Shown here: positions 9,428 through 17,459 of the stretch, piece after piece
Layout of the letters: the number at the start of each line of letters is the position of its first letter
How positions within the stretch are numbered: the stretch's first letter is position 1
Origin: Paenibacillus rhizovicinus
Lineage (GTDB): Bacteria > Bacillota > Bacilli > Paenibacillales > Paenibacillaceae
Assembly (NCBI RefSeq): GCF_010365285.1
Contig: NZ_CP048286.1
Span: forward strand, 3,855,501-3,919,500
Direction of reading: 5' to 3'
DNA length: 64,000 nucleotides
Notes under the pieces: model-generated
What the model was told of the DNA's origin: nothing
Databases searched by the model: none
The model's input: the letters and a program-made list of their open reading frames with translations, nothing else
Position numbers and translations under genes: made by a program

Positions 9428-9455
9428 TTGTTTCCTTTAATGAAAGCGCTACAAT
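9428..9455 (+). promoter_or_regulatory. sigma-A type promoter of the acidic protein gene
   Basis: TTGTTT (9428-9433), 16-base spacer, TACAAT (9450-9455). The start codon at 9487 lies about 25 bases beyond the expected transcription start. Confidence 0.65.
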
Positions 9456-9486
9456 TATAGTAATCACAGCCTAGGAGGTGAGTACT

Positions 9487-9774
9487 ATGAGCCATGAAGA
9501 AGAGATCGTGGAAGTGAATGCCGAAGCAGCTTCGGACGAGCTTGAAGCAGTTGTAGAGATCGCTGCGGCCAGCGAAGAAGCAGCAGAAGAAGCGGAAGCG
9601 TCCGAGGACGCCGAAGAGTCTGCTGAAGAAGCGGAGGAAGCGGAGGAAGCTTCCGAAGAAGCAGCCGAAGAGGAAGAAGCGCAAGCCGACGAATCCGAAG
9701 AAGCTGCTGAAGAAGCCGATGCGGAGGAGGAAGTCGAAGACGCTGCCGATGAGGCGGCGGAAGACGAAGCGTAA
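9487..9774 (+). CDS. very acidic low-complexity Glu/Ala protein
   Basis: A 95-residue protein composed mostly of Glu, Ala, Ser and Asp (repeating EEA, EEAE and SEEA patterns), with essentially no basic residues after the N-terminus and no aromatic residues. It is predicted to be disordered or a single charged helix. It has an exceptionally good expression setup: a recognisable promoter at 9428, Shine-Dalgarno GGAGGTGA at 9474-9481, and a strong terminator at 9802. That argues it is a real gene. GTG 9478 overlaps the Shine-Dalgarno, so ATG 9487 is the start. The function is unknown; a polyanionic binding or buffering role is only a guess. Confidence 0.75.
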   Translation: MSHEEEIVEVNAEAASDELEAVVEIAAASEEAAEEAEASEDAEESAEEAEEAEEASEEAAEEEEAQADESEEAAEEADAEEEVEDAADEAAEDEA

Positions 9775-9801
9775 TTATGATACTAATCATTTTGAATAAA
9801 C

Positions 9802-9851
9802 AATAAGGGCTTTCCTGTTGTCCGACGTGGACGCGGGGAGCCCTTATTTTT
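9802..9851 (+). terminator. intrinsic terminator
   Basis: AATAAGGGCT and AGCCCTTATT form a 10-bp stem followed by TTTTT. Confidence 0.85.
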
Positions 9852-10016
9852 GCATGCAGAGCGGAGTTGCGGACCTGCCCGAAGTACTGCGCCGGAACGG
9901 AGGAATCTGCTCGGACGGAATGGGAAAAGGCCGGCCGGTTCGCTATAATAAGACATAGATCTTGGAAATTGCGAGGTCGACTCCATTCATTCAAAAGCGA
10001 CATGAGGTGCAGGCTT

Positions 10017-10850
10017 GTGTATTTGGCAATGACGATGTGGGATGCGCCCACATTGCTGATTATGTTCGTGCTCGGGTTGTTCGCTTCGACATTTGGCGCC
10101 ATTGTCGGACTCGGCGGCGGCGTCATTATCGTACCGGCGCTGCTCCTGCTCGGCTCGTCCATGCTTGGCATGGACATCGATACGACGCTGGCGGTCGGCG
10201 TCTCGCTAGGCGCGCTCGTCTTCACGTCTTTTACGTCGACGCTGACGTTCGTAAGGGAAGGCAAGGCGGATTTGCGCAGCGCCTTATTCTTCTCGCTGTC
10301 GAGCGGTCCCTTCTCGCTGGTGGGGGCGAGCTTGACCTCGCTCTTCGATCCGGACGCGTTCCGCAAAGCGTTCGGGTATTTCATGCTGTTCATGGTCGTC
10401 CTCTTGCTGTTTCGCAACCGGATTAAGCCGTATCAAGGCCAATGGCGTTATGTGCGGACCTATACCGACGCTGCCGGCATGCAGCAGGAGTACGGCTATA
10501 ACGCGCTTCCGGCGCTGCTCATCGGCGGCGCGGTCGGGCTGATTGCCGGGCTGCTCGGCATCGGCGGCGGCGTGCTGCTTATTCCCGCCATGATGCTGCT
10601 GTTCCGGTTCCCGCCTCATATTGCTTCCGCCACGTCGATGGCGGTGATCTTCGTGTCGGCGTTGTTCGGCAGCGGCATGCATCTGGCCCGCGGGGAGTGG
10701 GATTGGATGCTCGTGTTGGCGCTGGCGCCCGGAGCGCTGATCGGCGGATGGCTGGGGGCGCGCATCTCGCGCCGCATCGGCAGCGTGCTGTTGATTCGGA
10801 TTATGTGCGGCGCGCTGTTGTTGTTCGCGCTGCGGATGATCATCACTTAA
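10017..10850 (+). CDS. TauE/SafE-family membrane permease
   Basis: A 277-residue polytopic membrane protein with about eight hydrophobic segments arranged as two related halves. Each half opens with a glycine-rich motif: GAIVGLGGGVIIVPAL near the N-terminus and GLLGIGGGVLLIPAM in the second half. This duplicated motif is typical of the TauE/SafE family, whose members export or import sulfite, sulfoacetate or other organic anions. The substrate here is unknown. The GTG start at 10017 has GAGGTG 7 bases upstream; ATG 10029 is an alternative, and the longer open frame to 9867 lacks support. The AraC gene follows 19 bases later. Confidence 0.85.
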   Translation: MYLAMTMWDAPTLLIMFVLGLFASTFGAIVGLGGGVIIVPALLLLGSSMLGMDIDTTLAVGVSLGALVFTSFTSTLTFVREGKADLRSALFFSLSSGPFSLVGASLTSLFDPDAFRKAFGYFMLFMVVLLLFRNRIKPYQGQWRYVRTYTDAAGMQQEYGYNALPALLIGGAVGLIAGLLGIGGGVLLIPAMMLLFRFPPHIASATSMAVIFVSALFGSGMHLARGEWDWMLVLALAPGALIGGWLGARISRRIGSVLLIRIMCGALLLFALRMIIT

Positions 10851-10869
10851 GAAGGGGGCGGCGGCTGGC

Positions 10870-11805
10870 GTGACGGCGACCATTCCGATCGGGCTGCAGC
10901 AATTGGCCCCTTACGTGCGGTATGTCCATTATAACGAGGGCGATGAGCATTATCGGGTGCCCCGCCGCGTAATCTACGATTACGAATTTATCTATATCGT
11001 GCGCGGAAGCGCGCTGTTTACGCTCGGCGATGAGGAAGTGCCGCTGCAGGCGGGCGATCTGCATATCATTCCGCCGCTGACGGTGAATGCGTGCAGAGTG
11101 CCGGCGGGCGGCTCGTTCGCCTATTACGCCTGCCATTTCGATTTGGCCTACATGGGGCGGGAGCTGGATTTTCCCGACGATATCTACGTGCAGGTCGATT
11201 ACGCGAATTTGCCGGAGGTGCCGGTGCAGGAGGAACTGTTGGAACGTCCCTTGCAGACGATTGCGGATTTCGAGCTGCCGCCGTTCTATTCGACGGTCGC
11301 TTCGCACCGGTTCGGGGAGCGGTTCGCCGATCTGCTGGCATTGTTCGAGCGAGAACCGTTCGGCTTCCAAGCCCGGATGCGCGCTTGCCTGCTTGACGTC
11401 ATCGGCCTGCTGCTCGAAGAAACGCATACGGCGGAGGGCATTCGCCAGGACAGTCCGCACAAAGCGATGATTACGGAGATGATTGCGCTGATGCATGGAC
11501 CCGGCTTGCAGGGGGAAGTCGATTTGGAGCCGATTGTCGGCCGGTACGGCATGACGCTGAAATATGCGCGAACCTTGTTCAAGCAGGCAACGGGGTTGTC
11601 CTGGACGCGATACCTGACCCGGCTTCGCATGGAGCGGGCGAAAATGCTGCTGCGCCAAGGCGGTCTCTCCGTCGGCGAAATCGCGGAGCGGTGCGGCTAT
11701 GCGGATCTGCATTATTTCAGCCGGCTGTTCAAGAAGCTGGAGGGGCTTCCGCCGCGGGCGTATGCGGATTCGCTGCGGAGTGTCGCGCAGCCGATGGGTG
11801 AATAG
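10870..11805 (+). CDS. AraC-family transcriptional regulator
   Basis: A 311-residue regulator with an N-terminal cupin-type sensor domain (the GDLHIIPP turn near residue 65) and a C-terminal pair of helix-turn-helix motifs (GEIAERCGYADLHYFSRLFKKLEGLPPRAY). Start is GTG 10870, with a GGGGGCGG run upstream. Regulators of this architecture in Paenibacillaceae commonly control sugar use. The adjacent GH99-like gene 116 bp downstream on the same strand is the obvious candidate target, but no operator could be identified. Confidence 0.88.
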   Translation: MTATIPIGLQQLAPYVRYVHYNEGDEHYRVPRRVIYDYEFIYIVRGSALFTLGDEEVPLQAGDLHIIPPLTVNACRVPAGGSFAYYACHFDLAYMGRELDFPDDIYVQVDYANLPEVPVQEELLERPLQTIADFELPPFYSTVASHRFGERFADLLALFEREPFGFQARMRACLLDVIGLLLEETHTAEGIRQDSPHKAMITEMIALMHGPGLQGEVDLEPIVGRYGMTLKYARTLFKQATGLSWTRYLTRLRMERAKMLLRQGGLSVGEIAERCGYADLHYFSRLFKKLEGLPPRAYADSLRSVAQPMGE

Positions 11806-11921
11806 CGGCTTTTCGCCGTTTGTGCAAAAGATCGCGCTTGCGCTCCAAATACAGCGCCCTCGCCGCTGAAGTAGGATGAAGGCAGCAGGTTGATTCTATC
11901 GTTGCTGGAGGTCAGGTCATA

Positions 11922-13052
11922 ATGACGAAACCGTACGAGGTCGCGGTCTACTATTTCCCGAATTATCACGTGGATAAACGCAACGAGGCATGGCATGGCG
12001 AAGGCTGGACGGAATGGGAGCTGGTGAAGCGGGCGACGCCTCGTTTCGAGGGTCATGATTTGCCGAAGGAGCCGCTATGGGGTTATACGGATGAGGCGAA
12101 TCCGGCTGAGATGGCGCAGAAAATCGATGCCGCGGCGGACCATGGCGTAGATACGTTCATATTCGACTGGTACTGGTATGAGGACGGGCCGTACTTGGAA
12201 CGGGCGCTGGAAGAGGGCTTCCTCGGCGCGGCCAACAACGAGCGGCTCCGCTTCGCGCTGATGTGGGCCAACCACGATTGGATCGATATTCATCCGGCGC
12301 CGCGCAACAAGCCGTATAATACGCTGGCGCAAGGCACGGTGAGCCGCGAGGCGTTCGCGAGGGCGACGGATCATATGATCGCTGCCTATTTCCGCCGTCC
12401 GAACTACTGGCGGATCGACGGCAAGCTGTATTTCTCCGTTTATGAGCTGATGAGTCTGGTGAAAGGGCTCGGCGGCATCGAAGAGACACGCGAAGCGCTG
12501 GATGATTTTCGCCAACGCGTACGGGCAGCGGGACTCGGCGAACTGCATATCAATGCGGTCGTCTGGGGTGTTCAAATCTTGCCGGGCGAGCAGCGAATCA
12601 CGAACGGCAACGAGCTGCTGGCTGTCCTGGGCGTCGACAGCGTGAGCTCGTATGTGTGGATTCATCATCGGGAGCTGCCGGTATTTCCGGAGACGCCGTA
12701 TGCCGACATTGCCTTGCAATCGGCGGAGGACTGGGAGACATTCACCCATCAATACGAACTGCCGTATTTGCCGAACGTGACGATGGGCTGGGATTCCTCG
12801 CCGCGCACCGTGCAGTCGGATCGCTTCGACAATCTCGGGTACCCGTTCATGAGCATGCTGTCGGGCAATACGCCTGAGCAGTTTCGGTTGTCGCTGGAGC
12901 GAATGAAGCAGTTTCTGGAGCGGGATAGCAACGGTTTCCGAGCCTTTACGGTTAATGCGTGGAACGAATGGACGGAAGGCAGCTATCTGGAACCCGATAC
13001 GAAGAACGGCTTGGCTTACCTGGAAGCGATCAAGCGCGTATTCGGCACTTAA
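11922..13052 (+). CDS. GH99-like / WbsX-family glycan-processing protein
   Basis: A 376-residue protein without signal peptide. N-terminal VAVYYFPNYHVD, WTEWELVK, the FIFDWYWYEDG stretch and the C-terminal NAWNEWTEGSYLEPD are typical of the GH99-like WbsX family, often annotated as glycosyltransferase WbsX although the fold is that of endo-mannanase-type glycoside hydrolases. The C-terminal WNEW(T/A)EG acid motif is intact. Start ATG 11922 follows GGAGGTCAGG. Given the AraC regulator upstream, a role in carbohydrate breakdown or remodelling is likely. The donor or substrate is unknown. Confidence 0.83.
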   Translation: MTKPYEVAVYYFPNYHVDKRNEAWHGEGWTEWELVKRATPRFEGHDLPKEPLWGYTDEANPAEMAQKIDAAADHGVDTFIFDWYWYEDGPYLERALEEGFLGAANNERLRFALMWANHDWIDIHPAPRNKPYNTLAQGTVSREAFARATDHMIAAYFRRPNYWRIDGKLYFSVYELMSLVKGLGGIEETREALDDFRQRVRAAGLGELHINAVVWGVQILPGEQRITNGNELLAVLGVDSVSSYVWIHHRELPVFPETPYADIALQSAEDWETFTHQYELPYLPNVTMGWDSSPRTVQSDRFDNLGYPFMSMLSGNTPEQFRLSLERMKQFLERDSNGFRAFTVNAWNEWTEGSYLEPDTKNGLAYLEAIKRVFGT

Positions 13053-13057
13053 TGAAG

Positions 13058-13098
13058 AAGGCTCTGCGCGCCGAATCATCGGCAGCAGAGCCCTTCGT
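13058..13098. terminator. hairpin between converging genes
   Basis: GGCTCTGC (13060-13067) and GCAGAGCC (13085-13092) pair across a 17-base loop. It lies between the GH99-like gene and the converging VOC gene and probably serves both, although the T tracts are short. Confidence 0.5.
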
Positions 13099-13100
13099 CG

Positions 13101-13529
13101 TTATTGTTGGTTGACTTCCGCGATCACTTGGAATTGAATGCCGAACTTATCCGTTACGCTGCCGTATGCCGGGCTGAAATGCGTTTCTTGGAGCGGCACG
13201 TTGACTGTACCGCCATCGGACAGGGCGTTGAAGTAACGAGTGGCTTGCGCCGCATCGTTCGTGGATAGACAAATCGTTACTTGACTGCCGTCCTGGTGCG
13301 GCTGGCCCGGGAAGGTGTCCGAGAACATGAGATCGGATTCGCCGACCTTGATCATCGCATGTCCAATCCGGTCCTTTGCGGAGTCCGGCAGCGGAAAGTC
13401 GGGGTTGGAAGGCATTTCGCCAAACGTCTGTTTGAACATCGGAACGGCATCCAGCGCGCTCACGTAGAAATCGATCGCTTCTTGCGAATTTCCGTTCAAA
13501 ACGAGGTAAGGAATCAAACGAGCAGTCAT
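13101..13529 (-). CDS. VOC-superfamily (PhnB/glyoxalase-like) protein
   Basis: A 142-residue single-module vicinal oxygen chelate protein with a beta-alpha-beta-beta-beta repeat pair. It begins MTARLIPYLVLNG, with FYVSALDA and the C-terminal VTDKFGIQFQV typical of PhnB-like members. These proteins are small dimers; subfamilies include demethylases, glyoxalases and antibiotic-binding resistance proteins, and the specific role cannot be read from sequence. Start ATG 13529 has AAGGAG 9 bases upstream. Its promoter region holds an SOS (LexA) box, unusual for this family. Confidence 0.85.
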   Translation of the reverse strand: MTARLIPYLVLNGNSQEAIDFYVSALDAVPMFKQTFGEMPSNPDFPLPDSAKDRIGHAMIKVGESDLMFSDTFPGQPHQDGSQVTICLSTNDAAQATRYFNALSDGGTVNVPLQETHFSPAYGSVTDKFGIQFQVIAEVNQQ

Positions 13530-13603
13530 TACGAATCTCTCCTTCGGTAATTGAAATGGGCTTCCATGGGCAGGCAACCTTAACCAGTATGGGCCGTAAC
13601 CTC

Positions 13604-13632
13604 ATTATATATAATCGAACATTTGTTCGCAA
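13604..13632 (-). promoter_or_regulatory. promoter of the VOC gene
   Basis: Read on the minus strand: TTGCGA (13632-13627), exactly 17 bases, TATAAT (13609-13604). The VOC start codon lies 75 bases downstream of the -10. Confidence 0.65.
13616..13629. promoter_or_regulatory. LexA (SOS) box
   Basis: CGAACATTTGTTCG matches the Gram-positive LexA/DinR operator CGAAC-N4-GTTCG with both half-sites perfect. It sits inside the -35/-10 spacer of the VOC promoter, where repressor binding would block RNA polymerase. Confidence 0.7.
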
Positions 13633-13643
13633 TGATTTTTATG

Positions 13644-13665
13644 AAAAAAACCTCCCGGAGGAGGT
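13644..13665 (-). terminator. terminator of the MFS gene
   Basis: On the minus strand ACCTCC pairs with GGAGGT across a short loop and runs into seven T residues. Confidence 0.7.
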
Positions 13666-13722
13666 AAAAGTTTGGTAAAGATGAAGGGGACGTTGAATTG
13701 GATTGGTGAATTGGAAGCTTAA

Positions 13723-14964
13723 TCAATAGGGCCGCGGATTTGTGGCGGATGATTTGCGTGCGCGGCCGACCAGCGTCGCGAATAGTACGACGGAGCCCAC
13801 ATCGAGCGCTGCGATCAGAATGCCCATCGGCACGGCCGTATCGCTCCCGGCAATGCCGACGAACGGGGCTACGATGGAGCCGAAGATAAAGGACATGAGG
13901 CCCTGCAGAGCCGAAGCGCTGCCGGCCGCATGGCCCTGATTGCGCATGGCAAGCGAGAAGCCCATGGTAGTGACCATCCCGACGCTTGCGACGACGAAGA
14001 ACAATGGCGGCAGCACGAAGCCGAGCGGGGCATGGGCCAGCAGCATGGCGAGCAGCGTAACGCCGCCGGCCGCCGCCAAGCAAAGCCCTGTCACGAGCAG
14101 CTTCGTCTCGTTGATCCGGCCGGCAAGGCGGCCGGAGATTTGGCTTGCGCATATGATGCCGAGGCCGTTGACGGCGAAGCAGAGACTGAACGTCTGCGGC
14201 GATACGCCATACACGTCCTGGAGCACGAACGGCGAGCCCGAGATGTAGGCGAACATCGCCGCCATGACGAAGCCCTGCGCCAGCGCGTAGCCCATGAAAA
14301 CGCGATCCGCCAGCAGTCCGCGGAACGTCTTCAGCGTATTCGTAATGCCGCCTTTAGACCTGCGGGAAGCCGGCAGCGTTTCGGGCAGTCCGAGCAGCAC
14401 GGCAATGAACATGGCGAGACCGACCGCGCTGAGCACGACGAATACGCCATGCCAATTCGTAAAGTGAAGCAGCTGCCCGCCGACGATCGGCGCGGCGATC
14501 GGGGCGATGCCGTTCACCAGCATAAGCAGGGAGAAGAACTTCGTCAGCTCTGTGCCGCTGTACAAATCCCGGACGATTGCCCTCGAGATGACAATGCCGG
14601 CCGAGCCGGCCAATCCCTGGATGAAACGGAGCGCGATGAACGTGCCGATGCTTGGCACCATGGCGCACAGCAATGAAGAGACCGTATAGAGCAGCAGGCC
14701 GATCAGCAGCGGACCGCGGCGGCCGCGCACGTCGCTGATCGGTCCGGCGAACAGCTGGCCGAGCGCAAGGCCGATCATGCAGGCCGTCAGGCTGAGCTGG
14801 GCGAGCGACGTGCTGGTATGCAGATCGTCGGCCAGCTTCGGAAGAGCCGGCAAGTACATATCCAGCGAGAGCGGGCCGAAAGCGCTCAGAGAGCCGAGCA
14901 CGCCTGCCGTCCAGAGCCGCCTGGAACGAGGCATCGCGGCGGATAATTCCGAAGGGGAAGACAT
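13723..14964 (-). CDS. Bcr/CflA-type multidrug MFS exporter
   Basis: A 413-residue 12-TM major facilitator. The first helix carries GPLSLDMYLPALP, and the loop after TM2 reads GPISDVRGRRGPLL, both hallmarks of the Bcr/CflA (DHA1) drug:H+ antiporters; FIQGLAGSAGIVISRAIVRD marks TM4-5. Known members export bicyclomycin, sulfonamides or chloramphenicol. The ATG at 14964 has AAGGAA 8 bases before it. The frame is open further upstream, without a better ribosome binding site. It is a single gene, leftward, ending in the terminator at 13644. Confidence 0.9.
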   Translation of the reverse strand: MSSPSELSAAMPRSRRLWTAGVLGSLSAFGPLSLDMYLPALPKLADDLHTSTSLAQLSLTACMIGLALGQLFAGPISDVRGRRGPLLIGLLLYTVSSLLCAMVPSIGTFIALRFIQGLAGSAGIVISRAIVRDLYSGTELTKFFSLLMLVNGIAPIAAPIVGGQLLHFTNWHGVFVVLSAVGLAMFIAVLLGLPETLPASRRSKGGITNTLKTFRGLLADRVFMGYALAQGFVMAAMFAYISGSPFVLQDVYGVSPQTFSLCFAVNGLGIICASQISGRLAGRINETKLLVTGLCLAAAGGVTLLAMLLAHAPLGFVLPPLFFVVASVGMVTTMGFSLAMRNQGHAAGSASALQGLMSFIFGSIVAPFVGIAGSDTAVPMGILIAALDVGSVVLFATLVGRARKSSATNPRPY

Positions 14965-15181
14965 CGTAATAATTCCTTTCCGTGCCCGTGAAAGCAAGCG
15001 GTTTGCCGAATTTCACCGGGTTCTTTGCAAAGCTGTAATCATTATAGTTACATGTTCGGCGGGCTGTCAACGAACGGCGGGCGAACTCATCCGAGCCTCT
15101 GAATCCGACAAATAAGAAGCTTCTCCGAAGAGGAGATGCTCCTCGGACGATCGAGAAGGCCTGGACAGTTTGAGCTCTGTA

Positions 15182-15420
15182 CCGGCGAAACTGGGCCATG
15201 TACTGTACCCCGTACACTACATGGATAGAAAACAGGCGAAACTGGGGCACGTACTGTACCCAGTACACTACATAGATAGAAAACTGGCGAAACTGGGCCA
15301 TGTACTGTACCCCGTACACTACATGGATAGAAAACAGGCGAAACTGGGGCACGTACTGTACCCAGTACACTACATGGACAGAAAACCGACAAAAATGAGG
15401 TATGTACTGTACTCAGTACA
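15182..15420. repeat. five-copy 51-bp tandem repeat with palindromic core
   Basis: Copies of a 51-bp unit have their GTACTGTAC cores at 15200, 15251, 15302, 15353 and 15404. Each core is an inverted repeat such as GTACTGTACCCAGTAC, followed by ACTACATGGATAGAAAAC and GCGAAACTGG. Units alternate: copies 1 and 3 have GCCATGTACTGTACCCCGTAC and copies 2 and 4 have GCACGTACTGTACCCAGTAC, so the higher-order period is 102 bp. The fifth copy has diverged. No coding function is supported. Confidence 0.9.
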
Positions 15421-15426
15421 GCCGAA

Positions 15427-15465
15427 TAAAAAAGTGCCGAAAAGTCCGCTGGACTTTCTCGACAC
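15427..15465 (-). terminator. terminator of the beta-propeller gene
   Basis: On the minus strand AGTGTCGAGAAAGTCC and GGACTTTTCGGCACT pair across AGC (7 perfect inner pairs plus an imperfect extension) and run into TTTTTT. It lies 227 bases after the stop of the leftward gene. Confidence 0.75.
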
Positions 15466-15581
15466 TCTCGGGTGCATCCCTGAAGGGGGATGCGTCTATT
15501 CATGCTTGACTGCGACCGACATTTGCAAGCAAGCAAAGCAAGCAAGTAGGCCGCTCCCAGCAGTGCTTGCAAGAAGCTTGC

Positions 15582-15690
15582 CCCTCGTGCCAGCGCCTTC
15601 GCGCCAGCGCCCTCGTGCCAGCGCCTTCGCGCCAGCGCCCTCGCGCCAGCCCCTCGCGCCAGCGCCCTCGCACCTGCGCTTTCGCGCCGG
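15582..15690. repeat. 14-bp tandem repeat, about seven copies
   Basis: Units close to GCGCCAGCGCCCTC repeat without interruption, with single-base variants and one 13-bp copy. The array begins next to the stop codon of the minus-strand beta-propeller gene. Confidence 0.8.
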
Positions 15691-15691
15691 C

Positions 15692-17059
15692 TTACCCGGT
15701 CGCGAGATTCGCCGGCAGCTTCACGGCATACAACGAGCCGCCGGAGCGGATGAAGATCATATTGCCGGATTTCAGCGTCGGTTCGAAACTGCCGGAGCCG
15801 GTCTTCACGCTGAACGCCGGCTTGAACGCCGCGAAATCATAAGCGTCCAGCGTACCGTCGGCGCGGGCGACGAAGAGGCCATTGCCGTACAGGTCGGTTT
15901 GCACCGGCTGGATGCCGTTCGGGAATCCGCTTATTTGGCCGTTAGCCAATTTAAGTACCGCGAAGTTATGCGTGTTGGAGTTCTGATAGAGCAGCCGTCC
16001 GTTATGCGCCTTATAGAGCGGCTGGAAGTCGGCCGCATTCGGCGCAGACCAGCGCTGAACCGGTTTTCCTCCAGCGGCGTAGGCATTGAAGTCGTACTTG
16101 GCCACGGCTTGATCCTGGTAGATGTACAGGTCGCTGCCGTCCAGGAACGCGGAGCCGTTCGCGCCGCCGTACGAATACCGGCCGGGCGAATCCGGGGCTA
16201 TCGTCCATTCATAGACGCGCGTACCTTTTAATGCCCCGGTCTTCAGATTGAGCACCGCGATGCTCAAGTTCCTATGAAAGGGGACGTCATCGCTCGGCAT
16301 GCTCACATCCACGACGGAGTAGACCACGCCATCCTTCACGGCGAGCGGCGAGTTCTGATGGAACCGCGTCCACAGCTGTTTGCCGGTTTTCTTGTCATAG
16401 GCATTGATTTGAGTTGAAGACAGCGCCCCCTGCACCATGTAGGTTCGAAGCACGATGCCGTCGGTTTCCGTTACGTCGGTCAAACCGGCTTCGTACATGG
16501 CTTCCGTCTCGGCCGTCTTCCAGCGGAGCTTGCCGGTTGCGCGGTCCAGCGCGAAGAGGGTCAGGTCTTGCGTGACATAGATGGTATCGCCGACAGGGTT
16601 GATACTGACAGCCTTGTCCGCATGGATGGCTGCCGTCCATTTCTTGCTGCCGTCTGTGCCGACCGCATAGATGGAACCGTCCTTCGTCAAGCCGTAGACA
16701 ACGCCTTGATTATAGGTCAGCAAAGGCTTCAGGCCGGCGCCGTATTTCCAGAGCTTTCGTCCGCTCGGACCGTCATAGGCGGCGAGCTGGCCATCCGCTA
16801 TGAGCGCGAACACGCGCCCTTCCTCGGCAATCGCGGTCGTCACGCTCGTGCCGTACTGATCAAATTTAGTCAGCGGCACGCTCCACAGCGGCTTGGCGGC
16901 CGGCGCCGTCACCGTTCCGTAGAGCCCCGTGGAAGTGCTGACGACGGCTTGCTCCGCGTGAACGACGGCTTGGCCCTTCGGAACCGCGGTAATCGCGATG
17001 GCTGTGGTCATACCGAGCGCGGCCATCGTTTTCAAGCTTATCCAACGTGATCTCTTCAT
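15692..17059 (-). CDS. secreted PQQ-type beta-propeller repeat protein
   Basis: A 455-residue protein with a Sec signal peptide (MKRSRWISLK, hydrophobic core, cleavage probably near VVHAEQA, residues 33-38). It contains repeated propeller blades of the PQQ-like type, e.g. LAAYDGPSGRKLWKYG, LFALDRATGKLRWKT and INAYDKKTGKQLWTR, each ending in the Trp-bearing GK.LW motif. Such WD-like propellers without catalytic residues usually act as scaffolds; PQQ binding is not implied. It is exported and probably cell-wall associated or free, with no anchor motif. It is a single leftward gene with its terminator at 15427. Confidence 0.87.
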   Translation of the reverse strand: MKRSRWISLKTMAALGMTTAIAITAVPKGQAVVHAEQAVVSTSTGLYGTVTAPAAKPLWSVPLTKFDQYGTSVTTAIAEEGRVFALIADGQLAAYDGPSGRKLWKYGAGLKPLLTYNQGVVYGLTKDGSIYAVGTDGSKKWTAAIHADKAVSINPVGDTIYVTQDLTLFALDRATGKLRWKTAETEAMYEAGLTDVTETDGIVLRTYMVQGALSSTQINAYDKKTGKQLWTRFHQNSPLAVKDGVVYSVVDVSMPSDDVPFHRNLSIAVLNLKTGALKGTRVYEWTIAPDSPGRYSYGGANGSAFLDGSDLYIYQDQAVAKYDFNAYAAGGKPVQRWSAPNAADFQPLYKAHNGRLLYQNSNTHNFAVLKLANGQISGFPNGIQPVQTDLYGNGLFVARADGTLDAYDFAAFKPAFSVKTGSGSFEPTLKSGNMIFIRSGGSLYAVKLPANLATG

Positions 17060-17180
17060 TTATTAGCACCGTCCATTTCGATGAGTTCGAATTCGTACCT
17101 GCGTTCATGCCGTAACGTTGCGTTTTGGCAGGTATGCTTCTCAAACGAAACTCGTCTGGATAAGGTTGCTAGGAGACGGA

Positions 17181-17366
17181 TTATTTTTCCATCTGTTTCC
17201 TCTTTGCGGACGCCGCCGCCAGCGCTGTCCTAATCCTCTTCAGGATGCTGCTTTTCGGCTTGGCAGTCCCGAATTCCGGCTCGAACATCCATTGTTCGTC
17301 CGCCCGCTCGCTAATCTCTTTTTCTTTTATTTCGGCGAGCTTCTGATGCTCATAGTGATTTAACAT
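17181..17366 (-). CDS. small basic/charged protein of unknown function
   Basis: A 61-residue charged protein (HQKLAEIKEKEISERADEQW near the N-terminus, basic ILKRIRTALAAASAKRKQ at the end), predicted as two helices with no membrane segment. It is divergent from the LysR gene, and the inverted repeat at 17460-17483 lies between them, so LysR control is possible. The purine run GGGGCG about 11 bases before the ATG is only a fair ribosome binding site. I do not recognise a family. Confidence 0.5.
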   Translation of the reverse strand: MLNHYEHQKLAEIKEKEISERADEQWMFEPEFGTAKPKSSILKRIRTALAAASAKRKQMEK

Positions 17367-17459
17367 GGTTCATCACGCCCCTGTGACTCGAATATTGAAT
17401 TTCTGGCATCCATTCCCTTTCATGGTTAGAGAGAAGTTTATCATGTACTTGCGAATCGC

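Larger units (their letters stand above)
14965..15691. other. 727-bp gene-free region rich in repeats
   Basis: It contains, in order, the MFS upstream region (to about 15110), the 51-bp repeat array (15182-15420), the terminator of the beta-propeller gene (15427-15465), a GCATCCC/GGGGATGC hairpin (15474-15493), AAGCAAGCAAGC-type slippage sequence (15528-15546) and a 14-bp tandem array (15582-15690). Long open frames on both strands here arise only because 51 is a multiple of 3. Confidence 0.7.

Noticed and set aside
14354..15370. Minus-strand open frame containing five 17-residue repeats
   Set aside because: Produced by the 51-bp array, then runs in the wrong frame through the MFS gene; no ribosome binding site.
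15182..15420. CRISPR array
   Set aside because: Units are directly adjacent and fully repeated over 51 bases with no unique spacers, and no cas genes are nearby.
15170..16231. Plus-strand open frame starting with 17-residue repeats
   Set aside because: Reads the 51-bp array and then the antisense of the beta-propeller gene; the terminator at 15427 interrupts it.
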